Assembly (NCBI GenBank): GCA_963921825.1
Contig: OY997591.1
Span: 50,055,825 to 50,119,824 of the forward strand
DNA length: 64,000 nucleotides
DNA from: Erodium maritimum
Taxonomy: Eukaryota > Streptophyta > Magnoliopsida > Geraniales > Geraniaceae
Reading direction: 5' to 3'
The stretch's first letter is position 1. Every line of letters begins with the position of its first letter. Below the pieces are notes generated by a model that had not been told where the DNA came from, searched no databases, and saw only the letters and a program-made list of their open reading frames with translations. The position numbers and the translations under genes were made by a program. Shown here piece by piece: positions 46,806-58,268 of the stretch.

Positions 46806-47732
46806 CACATGGCTGGCCCTAGATCCGGCCATGGTGGTGGCCGGCCCTAGCTCCGGCCAACCACCCCATGGCCGGCCAACCACCACACACGGTGGCCGGA
46901 GCTCCCCTCGAGCTCCTGGTCACAGGAAAACGTTCAATCTTCGCTCCAAAATGTCTCCAACGAACCCCACACCTCAATACCACCATAAACAACTAGTTTT
47001 ACTCAAACACTAACTTTCAAACTTAAGCAAATCGAAAAACGGTTAGATGCTCACCGTAGAGAATGACGGTGTGAGTTCGATTCTTCTATCTTTGAGACGA
47101 TCCAACGGCTTGATGAACGAGGATTGGAAAAACCCTAGCCAACACCTTCTCTTTTCTCTCTTCTTCTCCTTCTCCTTCTCTCTCTAAAACTATCTCCTTT
47201 TTTTCTATTTTTTTTCCTTTTTTTGAAATGTATGGCCGGCCACACCCCTTATGAGTCTTCCTTGTCTTGTCCAAAACCTAACACCACCACTTATGTGACA
47301 AGTGGCAAGTGGGTCCCACACCTTTTTGGAAAATATCTTCTAGATATTTTCCAATCAGATTCGCGAAATTCGGACGTTTCGGGCCCCGAACGGGCACTTT
47401 TTCCAAGAAATTACGAAACTTCACGGGCTACAAGGAAACGGCTCAACTAAGACCGCTGTGATGACGGCTAAGCTTTTTGGATCCAAAACGGTCCTCGAAT
47501 GGACCAAAACGTCGCTCGGTTGACTTTTCCAGCGAAAAGTCAACATTTCCCAATTTGGTCAGAAAGTTGCCCTGAGTCCCCCGAAACTCACTTTGGTCGA
47601 TATCGGGGTCAACTTAAGTCTGGTATGACCCTCGGGGTCAAATTTAGGTTCAATCAAGTGTCTGTCTTAAATTTTTTAAATTTTCCTGTTTTTCGCAGGT
47701 TTGACTAGCGTTGACCGGGAGTGGTTATTACA
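46806..47732 (-). repeat. Gypsy LTR segment (end part)
   Basis: Matches about 57300-58252 of the intact LTR. It contains GGTGGCCGGAGCTCCCCT, a poly-pyrimidine stretch and TTGACCGGGAGTGGTTATTACA at its end. It joins internal sequence abruptly at ~46805. Confidence 0.7.
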
Positions 47733-47989
47733 TCTTGAAGCGTGTCAAACCCGATGCTCTCGCTCCGGAAAACCTCCAGATTTCCCGATTAGCCTCCTCT
47801 TTCCACGGTCGGCGACACGGTCTAGAATGATCACAAATTGAAACACTTTTTAAGTTCGTAGGCAAAGCTGAATTTTAATGAATTTGACGCCCAAAGCAAC
47901 CCCGACAATGCCGATCACTCCCAAACTTCCCAATTACTCGACATTGTCAACAATGGGCCCGGAAAGGCCCGATTCGCCCGGCTCGGTGA

Positions 47990-49063
47990 ATCTTCCCGGG
48001 ATCGGAAAACGCCCTTCCGGGGCTCCGAAAATTCCCGTTTTCGTTTCTACGATCCTAAAACAATTCAAGGAATCAATTTCCGACTTCCTAGCGATTTAAT
48101 TCGCGTTTGAAGTTTCTAAACCCGAAATTTCCAATTTTCACAATTTAATTCCATAATTCGTTCCGGGTGTGAATTATCGACTTGGGGATCGTCCGACACC
48201 ACCCGAACACGAAAAACCCGAGGCCCGAACATGTGGGCCCCACCCGGCCACCATTGGCCGTGGGTGGCTGGGCCGGTTTGGACCTGTTCACCACTATTGT
48301 GGCCGGTCCTAGCTCCGGCCAGCCACCACCCACGGTGGCCGGAGCTCCCCCGAGCCTCCGGTCACCGGAATCCGGCCATTTTCGCCCCAACACGTCCCCA
48401 ACGAACCCTACACCTCAACTCAACCATATTTAACTCGTTTAAACTCAAACCCTAATTTTCAAACGTACCAAAACGAGAAACCAAAGGGTTCTCACTGTAG
48501 GGAATGACGAGGGGAGCTCGGATATGCAACCGTTGAGACAATCCGTCGGTCGGATTGTCGGGAAAACGTCAAACCCTAACCTTCTCTCTTGTTTCCTTTT
48601 CCTTTTCCCCTTTCTCTTTCTTCTCTCTTCTTTCTCTCTCCTTCTTCTATTTTTTTCTCAAATGGCCGAACACCACCCTTTCATTTCCTTTTGTTTTGTT
48701 CAAAAATACCAACCACCACCACTGGGCCCATTTTCCAAGAAATTACGAAATTTCACGTGCTGCAAGAAAACGGCCCAACTAAGACCGCTGATACGACGAC
48801 TAAGCTTTTTGGATCCAAATCGGGCCTCGAACGGACCAAAACGTCGCTCGGCTGACTTTTACTGCAAAAAGTCAACTTTTCCCGAATTGGTCAAAAAGTT
48901 GCCCTGAGTCACCCAGAACTCACTTTGGTCGATATCAGGGTCAACTGAATTCCGATATGACCCTCGGGGTCAATTTTAGGTACAATTAGGTGTCTGTCCC
49001 AAAATTTTAAAATTTTCTGTTGTTCTGCCGATTGACCGGTGTTGACCAGGAGCGGTCTTTACA
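47990..49063 (-). repeat. Second Gypsy LTR segment (end part)
   Basis: Matches about 56980-58252 of the intact LTR, from TTCCGGGGCTCCGAAAATTC to the TTTACA terminus. 47733-47989 between the two segments has no clear match in the other LTRs. Confidence 0.65.
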
Positions 49064-49065
49064 AG

Positions 49066-49078
49066 TGGTATAAGAGCC
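49066..49078 (+). other. Copia primer-binding site
   Basis: TGGTATAAGAGCC matches the initiator-tRNA-Met primer site TGGTATCAGAGCC with one change. It would directly follow the 5' LTR end at 42522 once the nested Gypsy is removed. Confidence 0.75.
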
Positions 49079-50895
49079 GTGCTACCTTCGGGATTCACAA
49101 GACGGTGTTCAAAGTTTCGGTTTTGATTGAAAGTTTCATTTTTGGCATACTGTTTTGCTAAATTGTTTGATAACATGTTTTAAATTCTTGTTTATGGATT
49201 TAATGCATGTAAAATGAATTTTTGAAAATTATTTCAAATCTGGAAATTTTGAATTTTTTTTTTATTTTTCGGGTCTCGGGAGGGGAACTCTTGGGAAGTC
49301 GAAACCGGGACCGAACCGGGCTCCGTTGGACGGAGCTAGGCCAAGCATGACCATTGGATGGTTGATATGCCAAGGCTAAACCGTTTTCTTAGTTATGACG
49401 AGTTTGGAACCGTCATGACGAACTCGAAGATCAAATGTTCAAAAGTTTCATTTTTGAACGGTTTCGATAAACCGAGCATCAAATTTTTTTGAAACTTGGC
49501 TATTAAATAAAACTGGAAAATCACATGATGTTTGATAACATGATTGTTTGATAACACGATGTGTGATGTGATGTTGGCATGGTGTACATAATAGCACCGA
49601 GCACGATTTATTTATTTATCGCTTTTCACGGCCTGCGAGCCGTTAGACTTAGCGTGTAATTATTCTTTCAAGGTGTGGTCGTCGAACCACTTGTTTGTAA
49701 TATTTATTTATTCCCGACCTGCGAGTCGTGTATTAAATTGTAATACAACTGGAAAAGGTGAAAATGTCACATGATGTTTGAATAAAACTTGGCTATTAAA
49801 TAAAACTGGAAAATCACATGATGTTTGATAACATGATTGTTTGATAACACGATGTGTGATGTGATGTTGGCATGGTGTACATAATAGCGCCGAGCACGAT
49901 TTATTTATTTATTTATCGCTTTTCACGGCCTGCGAGTCGTTAGACTTAGCGTGTAATTATTCTTTCAAGGTGTGGTCGTCGAACCACTTGTTTGTAATAT
50001 TTATTTATTCCCGACCTGCGAGTCGTGTATTAAATTGTAATATTTTACTCATGACGAAGAAAAGGTGAAAATGTCATTTGGTAGCTTTTCGGGTGTTGGC
50101 ATCGGTGGAGCTCAAGAAGCTAGTGGGAGTTAGTTTAGGGGGCTATTATGTGCACATTTATCGCTTTATGCTTGGTTTAGTTTATGCATGACTAATTCTA
50201 TGTGTTTTAGAATTGCATGCTTAACTTTATTTACCGAGCATATCACCTCACATGCAAAGATAAAATTGGAATTTTAATCCTTGTGTGTGAGCCCTTAGAA
50301 TCGTCATTACATTGGATGTAGTTGACGTGTTTGAAAGAAGAATTACATTGGATGTAATTTGAGGCATCATTGCATTTGGAATGTAGTTGATGTGCTCATC
50401 GCATCTAGGATGTGTCAAAGTTTTAAACACAACCGGACAAGTAAAAACGGGTCATGTCTGATACCTCCCAATTATCAACACCTTACTACCTCCCCGTCCT
50501 ATGGGTGTCGTGCGCATTAGCGGAGCATCCATGGGAAAGAAGGGTAGTAGGTTTGGACGACATATGTGGGTGTCGTGCGCATTAGCGGATCACCTACATA
50601 ATGATGGGCCATAGTTGAAAATTGGTGGACCCGACTACGATTCTCAGCCTAAGGTTGAGCTAGGGTAACAGATAGGGTAAGCCGTGTACATAAGTACATA
50701 CCCTAGCCAAGAGTCACATTGGATGTGATTGGATGGAGTCCTACCTACATAGCTCGATTAAGTGGTGAGCATTAGTTCAGCTTAATCGAGCGAATCAAGG
50801 ATCTTGGTTTTAGATTCTTCGATTGTTGGTGTTAAAGCTTGATCTTCATAAAATTTATTCAATTTACTGATTGAATTTTATCTGTTGTAGATCAA
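49079..50895 (+). other. Copia untranslated leader with a tandem duplication
   Basis: About 1.8 kb without a gene between the primer site and gag. It contains a ~298-bp direct duplication: AACTTGGCTATTAAATAAAA begins near 49493 and again near 49791. Later come repeated TACATTGGATGTA motifs and two copies of GGGTGTCGTGCGCATTAGCG at 50505-50595. Confidence 0.6.
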
Positions 50896-51420
50896 GTGGC
50901 AAATGTAGTGAATGTTAATAGTTTGTCATTAAAAATCATTTTTGACAGGGTCAAGCTAAATGGGACAAACTATTTGGACTGGTACAAAATTTTGAGGATA
51001 GTCCTCAAGTCTGAACGCAAAGAATATGTCCTTGACAAGGTTGTCTCTAAGACCATATCAGAGTTACATGAAGTGTCATTAACTGCTGAGAAGAATATAT
51101 CAGGGATCTGGGATCCAAGGATATTCTGATGGTCAACAAGGGAATTGGAAGTGGCAAGGGCGGGGCCCATGCGCACTTGACGAGAAAGATGAGACACCTA
51201 AGAATGTTTGCTTCTACTGCCAACAGCCTGGTCATTGAAACCGGAATTACAGGAAGTTCACGACTGTTCTGAAGAAGGGCAGTGGGACTGCGCCTTCATC
51301 AAATAGCCTGGATTATCTGAAGAAGGGCAGTAGGACTACGCCTTCATCAGAAAACCTGGATGATCTAAGGAAGGGCGGTGGGACCGTGCCTTCATCCGGT
51401 ATTAACTCTATAGAGCTACA
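50896..51420 (+). pseudogene. Copia gag, broken
   Basis: Reads FDRVKLNGTNYLDWYKILRI and LKSERKEYVLDKV, the conserved start of plant Copia gag. A stop follows at 51127-51129. Beyond it a degenerate zinc knuckle CFYCQQPGH-stop-NRN lacks its last cysteine. Three tandem 16-codon units of the LKKGSGTAPSS type follow (51270-51400). The middle of gag is deleted and the ATG is GTG. Confidence 0.8.
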
Positions 51421-54410
51421 TCTCTCTACTTCCAAAGATTCATGGGTATTAGATACCAGGACTGAATCTCACACATGCACTAACATATAGTGGCTGAAAG
51501 TAGGAGAGGTTTGGAAAGTACGAAGTGGACCTCAGAGTTGTGGCAACTGCTGTAGGATCCATGAGTGTTGCTTTGCCAAGTGGCCTTGTCTTAGTATTGT
51601 ATAATGTATATTGCATACCTACTTTTAGTAGGAATATTATATTTGTATCCGTGTTTGACAAGGAAGGATATAATGTTAATACTGGAAATGGAGTTTTCAA
51701 TGTTCTATGCAATGATATGTTTTATACCAGTACTAACTTGGTTGGAGGATTGTACATAGTAGATATGGGTAACAATGCCTCAAGTTCTATATATTATGTT
51801 AATACCAAGATGTCTAAATCCAACGATTTAAACCTAACTCTGTTATGGCACTGTCATTTGGGCCGCATAAACAAGAAGTGCCTATCAGCACTTCCGAAGT
51901 GCGGGCTTTCAGGTCCATTCGAATTCCATTCGATCGATAGGTACAAGGTTTGTTTGATGGGAAAAATGACTAAAGCGCCCTTTATCGATCGCGGTGAAAG
52001 GGCGGGTGAATTATTGGGGCTGATACACTCAAATGTGTGTAGACAAATAAGTTCACTTGCCAGGAGGGGTTTTAGCTACTTTATCACATTTACTGATGAT
52101 TACAGTAAATATGGTTATGTCTATTCGGTGAGACATAAGTCTGAAGCTTTTGATAAATTCAAAGAGTTTAAGACTAAAGTAGAAAACCAGCTCGACAAAG
52201 GTATTAAGGCAGTTCGATTGGATCGAGGTGGAAATCATTTGACCACAGAGTTATTAGATCATCTAGAAGATAATGAGATCCTTTTGGAATGGACTCCTCC
52301 TGGGACACTGTAGTCGAAAGGTGTAGCCAAACGGAGAAATCGGACATTGTTAGACAATTGTCCGTTCCATGATTAGTTGGACTGATCTCCCAATCTCTTT
52401 CTGGGGTTATGCTCTAGAGACGACCGCATTCATAGTGAATCGGGTTTCGACGAAGGGTGTGGAAGGGACACCATTTTAAAAATGGTACGGGATGATGCCC
52501 GCTTTGTCCTTCCTAAAGATTTGTGGTTGCGAGGCTTATGTGAAACATTTGGTTTCGACTAAGCTCGAACCAAAATCTGAGATATGCACCTTTGTGTGGT
52601 ATCTCAAAGCAACAAGGGGATACTACTTCTACAAACCCAGTGAGAACATGGTGTTCGTCGCTTAGGGTGGGGTCTTTATGGAAAAGAAGTTTTGTTTCCA
52701 AAGACGTCATTGGGAGGACTGTGCATCTCGAAGAAATTCAGGATGGTACAGATCCGTCTAAACCAATTGAAAACCCAGTAGAAAAGGAGCCAGAGATTGT
52801 CGTAGAGTAAATACCAATTCCTGTTACAATTCCGGAAGGTCCAAGGCGATCTGAAAGGATCAGTCGTCCACCTCCAAGATATGGTATCCGGAGGTGACAA
52901 TGAAGTCATGGTGGATCACGATGATCCAGCCACCTTTCAGGAAGTCGTGGATGGGCCCGACTCCGAGTTATGGTTGGAAGCCATGAGGGAGGAAATGCAA
53001 TCCATGTCGGACAACCGAGTCCAGGAACTGGTTGATCCCATCAATGGTGTGAGGACCATCGGATGCAAATGGATCTTCAAGGTGAAGATGGACATGGACG
53101 GCAACCCTCTGACCTACAAAGCTTGACTGGTGGCGAAAGGTTATAGGCAGATCCAATGGATTGACTATGAGGAAACCTTCTCCCTAGTGGCTATGGTAAA
53201 AATCGATCCGAATTCTTCTTGACATAACTGAGTATCATAATTACGAGATATGGCAAGTGGATGTCAAAACCGCTTTCCTAAATGGAAATTTGACTGAGTA
53301 CAATTGTATGTCTCAGCCCAAAGGTTTTGACAATCCGAAGAATAAGGGAAAGATTTATAAGTTGTTGAAATCCATTTATGGATTGAAACGAACTTCTCGG
53401 AGTTGGAACCTTCGTTTTGATGAAGCTGTAAATGGATTTGGCTTAATCAAGAACGAAAATGAATCTTGTGTTTATAAGAAGGCTAGTGGGAGCAAGATTA
53501 CCTTTCTGGTTCTCATTGAAAACGACATCCCAACCTTGCACGAGACTAAAGCTTGGTTGAGGAAGTGTTTTTCAATAAAGGACTTAGGCGATGCTTCTTA
53601 TATCTTAGGGATTAAGATATGTAGAGATCACACCAAGATGGTCTTGGATTTAAGTCAGGGAACCTATGTGAACAAGGCATTGAGTAGGTTCTCAATGCTC
53701 GATTCAAAGAAAGGACTCTTACCCACTAGTCATGACATTCATCTCAACAAGACTCAGTGTCCTAAGACACCCGATGAGCTAAAACGGATGATGCAGATCA
53801 CATGCGCCTAAGGGCATGATCGATCACATATGCCATGACATGTACAAGACCGGACGTCTTGTAAGCCTTATGTTGTACCAGTAGACATCAGTCTAACCCG
53901 GGGGAAAGATGATGCTGAACTAGTCGTCGAAGGATTAGTAGACGCTGGTTTTCCAAGACAAATCCAGATGACTTTAGAAGTCAGTCAGGATATGTGTTTA
54001 CGCTGAATGATGGAGCTTTAGCTGGGAAAATGTAAAGCAAGATACCGTCGCCGAATCTACGACAGAGGCCAAGTACATGGATGTTGTAGAGGCAGCTAAG
54101 GAGGATATGTGGATTTGGAAATTCATGGTAGGGTTGGGTGTAATTTAAAACCCATCCAGCCCGGTGAATCTATTTTGCGACAACACAAGGGCCATTGTGC
54201 AAGCTAAAAGCCCAGATCGCATAACATATCCAAACATGTACTACGACGTATCCACCTCATCAGAGAAATACTGAACTGAGGTGAAGTGAAGATAACCTAT
54301 ATTGCAACAGATGATAACATAGCCAACCCTTTGACTAAGGCAGTTTCGCTGCCTAAACATGTTAGGCATGTAAAGTCGATGGGGACATATTGGAGTTTAG
54401 ATTGGAACTA
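51421..54410 (+). pseudogene. Copia pol (protease, integrase, RT, RNase H), broken
   Basis: Order of domains: a protease relic with DTRTESHT for the DTGA site (51450); integrase 51525-52313 (LLWHCHLGRINKKCLSAL, CLMGKMTKAPF, FITFTDDYSKYGYVY); integrase tail to ~52800; reverse transcriptase 52881-53811 (IGCKWIFKVKMDMDGN, QVDVKTAFLNGNL, LLKSIYGLKRTSRSW); RNase H 54040-54350 (ESTTEAKYMDVVEAAKE, NLFCDNTRAIVQAK). The RT catalytic YVDD box is deleted: the frame goes from FLVL straight to IENDIPTL. There are several stops. Domain order INT-RT-RH defines Copia. Confidence 0.9.
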
Positions 54411-54425
54411 GGGCAAGTGGGAGAT
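54410..54425 (+). other. Copia polypurine tract
   Basis: AGGGCAAGTGGGAGAT directly before the TGTTAG of the 3' LTR, as in other plant Copia elements. Confidence 0.8.
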
Positions 54426-55870
54426 TGTTAGCCTTAATGCCCGCAGTTCAATCCTAAATGTCCAAATGTATAAATCATCGTTAGCAATAAAATTAAAGCG
54501 GCTTTATATTACTTATGTGTTGGAGTAATATATCGATGTGTGCTCTAATCTATGCCCACAATCCGAACAGAACCATAGATCGAGATAGATCACACTCAAT
54601 GGGTCCCTAGTCAACAAAGCTTCACTAGAAGCGACTAGTATGAAAGATGGCTCTTTATGGCATACGTTCTGTTAGTCATTGGAATGGGATTCCGGAGTCT
54701 GATCATAGATATCATGTGGGACATAATATTGGACGACCCGACATGAATATGTGCCATAGATCAAGTCATGAACATATTCATTGTCGTAGCTTGTCATGTA
54801 TCCTTAGACCAAGGAGTCTTTGTGATCGTTATGCAGTAAACAGCTGAGTTTAACCTGAGCCTAACGTTGTCCGTAGCAGGGCTTCCATAACGGCCAGGAT
54901 TGGCTTGGGAACAGACTGCATGAGTGACACGAAAGATGGCTAAGGGATTTATCCCTCATACTACAGTATGGGAAAGATATCGGTTCTCGGCCGCTTGATC
55001 GAGAGTGACTGAAAGAATAGCATGGCCATGCACATGATATTGGGTATCATATATTCATTCATCTCACATATCAAGGAATAGTGATTGAGAATAATAAGGA
55101 TGACAGCTCTATGCCTTATCTTAATTAGGATATCGGAGATAAAAGGATAATGACAGGGACGACGGAAAGGTTAGAATCGACAAGGTCGATTCGTTATGCA
55201 GTGTCAGGCAATACTAAAGTCTCGTTAGTTGCCACTTAAATAGGATCAAGGAAAATGGGTTTTTTTGTTGATCTATTGACATGAATAAACCTAAGGGTCA
55301 CACCGGAGGGTAAAACTCATTTACACATTTATGGAGAATGGCCAAAAGGGAGTTGTCTCAGGACATTACCAAAACTGGGTTTTGGGTCATGTCCCCGTAT
55401 GTGAATAGGATTTTACGGATCAAGACAAGGCTTGGAGTCTTGGGATTGATCGCGTCGGATAATGTTGGACATTTCCGGTATGGAAAGCTTGGAGGCGATG
55501 AGCGAATCACGGGACCTCGTTGGAAATGGCCACGGGCCATGTTCCAAGAGGCCCATGAAAGGACCATGCAACCAAGGACCATGGAACTAATTAATCAAGT
55601 CTTGATTAATTAGTACTAAGTAAGCAAGACAAGGATTAAGGTGTTGGTGATTCACCACCTAACCCAATCTTGTCTTGCGATACTTTGTCCTATTTACACC
55701 TTACTTGTCACCATGCTTGTCCCATGCCTTCAGTTGGACAAGTATGGGGTTTGCTATGTAAAAATCATCTTTTTTCAACATAACAAACACAAGACAAGAA
55801 TAGGAAACACATTTTCTCTCCTTCTCTCCTTACAATTTCGGGTTTGGCAAGCTCTCACCTCCATTTTTGT
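54426..55870 (+). mobile_element. Copia 3' LTR, interrupted by a second Gypsy element
   Basis: Begins TGTTAGCCTTAATGCCC. From 55285 on it matches the 5' LTR remnant. It stops at CATTTTTGT, where the 5' LTR continues with GTTATTGAGTCC, because a Gypsy LTR starts at 55871. The full LTR would be about 1.69 kb. Confidence 0.82.
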
Positions 55871-58252
55871 TGTCACGCCCCAAATTCAGTAGAACCGAAC
55901 TCGGAACACGAACGTTTAAGACAATAAAGCTTTTTCAAACCTTTTAAATAAATCGCTTTAAAACCACCATTTAGTTAATCAAAATAATAATTTACAACTC
56001 AAAAGTACGTCCCAACAAGTGGACAAAATACAAGGCGTACGTCGCTAGACTCAAAAAGGAAACCCGGACTCCTGCTCCTAGCTCTTCAAGCTTCGACAAC
56101 TCACCTAGTCCATCCCGCGACCAGTACCTGTAGGAAAAGCAGCTAGGGGTGAGCGTTCGCTCACCACCACGAATAATAGACTGACTACGACATACTAGCA
56201 GACAATGCCGGTAACACCAACAACAACCCAAACACTGGGGACTACTATCCCCAAACTCAAGTAACCCGACTGACACACAAACTGTTACTTTCCTCAACCG
56301 ACTCAACACTCGGACACGTAATGTAGACCCGACACAGCGGTTATGACCTCCACCAAAGACACAAAAGACAACCACGCAACACCCAAGATCAGAAAGGATC
56401 GCACACCAAACAAGATCACAAAGGATCGCACTCCAGCTGCTCAGTGCCGGTTGCTAACCAGCTGGGCTCGAGCCTGCCCCACGCAACTTTACCGATCCCT
56501 GTCAGGCCAGGCGGTCGACCTGTTAGCGATATGTACCGAGCTACTTTTCCGATAGCTAGTCGGAAGGGGAGCAACCCTCCATCGCCGAAGAATGCTCAAC
56601 CTTACCGATCCCTGTCGGAAGGCTAGCCAAAGAATGCTCAACTTTACCGATCTCTGTCGGAAGGCTAGTCAAAAAGGAAAACAGTAAAGGACAGGCTCTC
56701 AAGGCCACCCAAGACACAAACAGTAAAGTACGGGCTCTCATGGCCACCCAAGACACAAATTAAACAATCAACCTCCGGGCATAACCAAATGCCTCCAGTA
56801 ATTCTAATATCGAAAGTTCACTGCTCCTACAACACTACTAAGTGTCACATGCATTTCTATTGTTCGATACGTTCCCGTATCATACGACACCACCCGGTGT
56901 CGCCTGCCTTTCTATTATTCGATAAACTTACTTAACCCACGACACCCAAGTGTCACATGCATGTCTACTATTAACTTTCGGAGCCCCGGGATTGGAAAAC
57001 ATCCTTCCGGGGCTCCGAAAATTCCCGTTTTCGTTTCTACTGTCTTAGAATAATTCAAGGGTTCCAACGCAATCGACGGAATCAATTTCCGACTTCCGAG
57101 CAATTTAATTTGCGTTTAAAGTTTCTAAACCCGTCAATTACAACTTTTACAATTTAATTCCAAAATTCGTTCTGGGTGTGGATTAACGACTTGGGGATCG
57201 TCCTAAACCACCCGAACACGAAAACCCGATACCCGAGCATGTGGGCCCCACCCGGCCCTTAAGACCCGAGGGTGGTTGGGTCGGTTTTGGGCCGGTTAAC
57301 CACCATGGTGGCCGGCCCTATCTCCGGCCAGCCACCTCCCAACTCCGGCAGCCACCACACACGGTGGCCGGAGCTCCCCTGAGCCTCCGGTCACCGGAAA
57401 CCGATCCTTTTCGCTCCAAAACATTCCCAACGAACCCAACACCTCGACTCATCCATATTTAACCCATTTAAACCCAAACCCTAAATTTCAAACATATCAA
57501 AACGAAAATTGATTAGGTGCTCACCGTAGGGAATGATGACGGGAAATCGATTCTTCGATCGTTGAGACGATCCGTCGGTTGGATCGTCGGGAAATCACCA
57601 AAATGTCACACTTCCTCTTCTCATTTTCCCTTTTCTCATTCTCCTTCGTCTCTCCACTTTCTCTCTCTACTTCTATCCCTTTTTTGGTGTTATGGCCGAA
57701 CACTTCCAACCATTCCCTTTTTATTTTGTTTTAAAATCAAATCTATCCTTTAATTACAAAACTACCATCCATGTCGCATCTTTTGTTTTGTTCAAAAACC
57801 TAACACCACCACATAATTGACATGTGGCAAGTGGGTCCCACACCTTTTGGTAATTATCTTCTAGATATTTTTCAGTCAGATTCGCGAAATTCGGCCGTCT
57901 CAGGCCCCGAACGGGCACTTTTTTCAAGAAATTACGAAACTTCACGGGTTACAAGGAAACGGTTCAACAAAGACCGCTGTGACGACGACTAAGATTTTGG
58001 GATCCAAAACGGACCTCGAACGGACCAAAATGTCGCTCGGTTGACTTTTCCAGCAAAAAGTCAACATTTCCCAAATTGGTCATAAAGTTGCCCTGAGTCC
58101 CCTGGAACTTACTTTGGTCGATATCGGGGTCAACTTAAGTCCGGTATCACCCTCGGGGTCAGATTTAGGTTCATTTACTTGTCTGTCTAATTTTCTTAAA
58201 TTTTCCCGTTTTTCGTCGATTTGACTGGCGTTGACCGGGAATGGTTCTTACA
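55871..58252 (-). repeat. Gypsy 3' LTR, 2,382 bp
   Basis: TGTCACGCCCC ... TTCTTACA. It contains GATCACAAAGGATCGCAC repeats (56380-56430), CCGATCCCTGTCGGAAGGC repeats (56490-56670), two units of the CTCATGGCCACCCAAGACAC minisatellite (56699-56757), the GGTGGCCGGAGCTCCCCTGA block and a poly-pyrimidine stretch. Confidence 0.85.
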
Positions 58253-58268
58253 ATCTACCCCCCTTAAA
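58253..58268 (-). other. Gypsy polypurine tract
   Basis: On the minus strand TTTAAGGGGGGTAGAT lies directly before the LTR start TGTAAGAACC. Confidence 0.8.

Larger units (their letters stand above)
42527..49063 (-). mobile_element. Gypsy element nested at the Copia primer site
   Basis: Begins TGTCACGCCCC and ends GCGGTCTTTACA. The flanks AATGG (42522-42526) and AGTGG (49064-49068) are a 5-bp duplication with one mismatch. The order (plus view) is an LTR start to ~43000, internal ~88-bp tandem repeats, LTR-like ~43840-43990, RNase H/RT to 45263, internal repeats, an LTR end at 46806-47732, and a further LTR 3' segment at ~47990-49063. The element is therefore heavily rearranged, with deleted and duplicated LTR parts. 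Confidence 0.75.

Noticed and set aside
46380..46850. 156-codon plus-strand ORF rich in Thr/Lys/Pro
   Set aside because: It covers repeats (AACACGCCCACCGGGCCAAC) of a minus-strand Gypsy internal region and ends in LTR sequence. No domain.
47733..47989. Possible separate insertion between two Gypsy LTR segments
   Set aside because: No target duplication around 47732 and no recognisable ends. More simply a diverged or rearranged LTR/internal piece.
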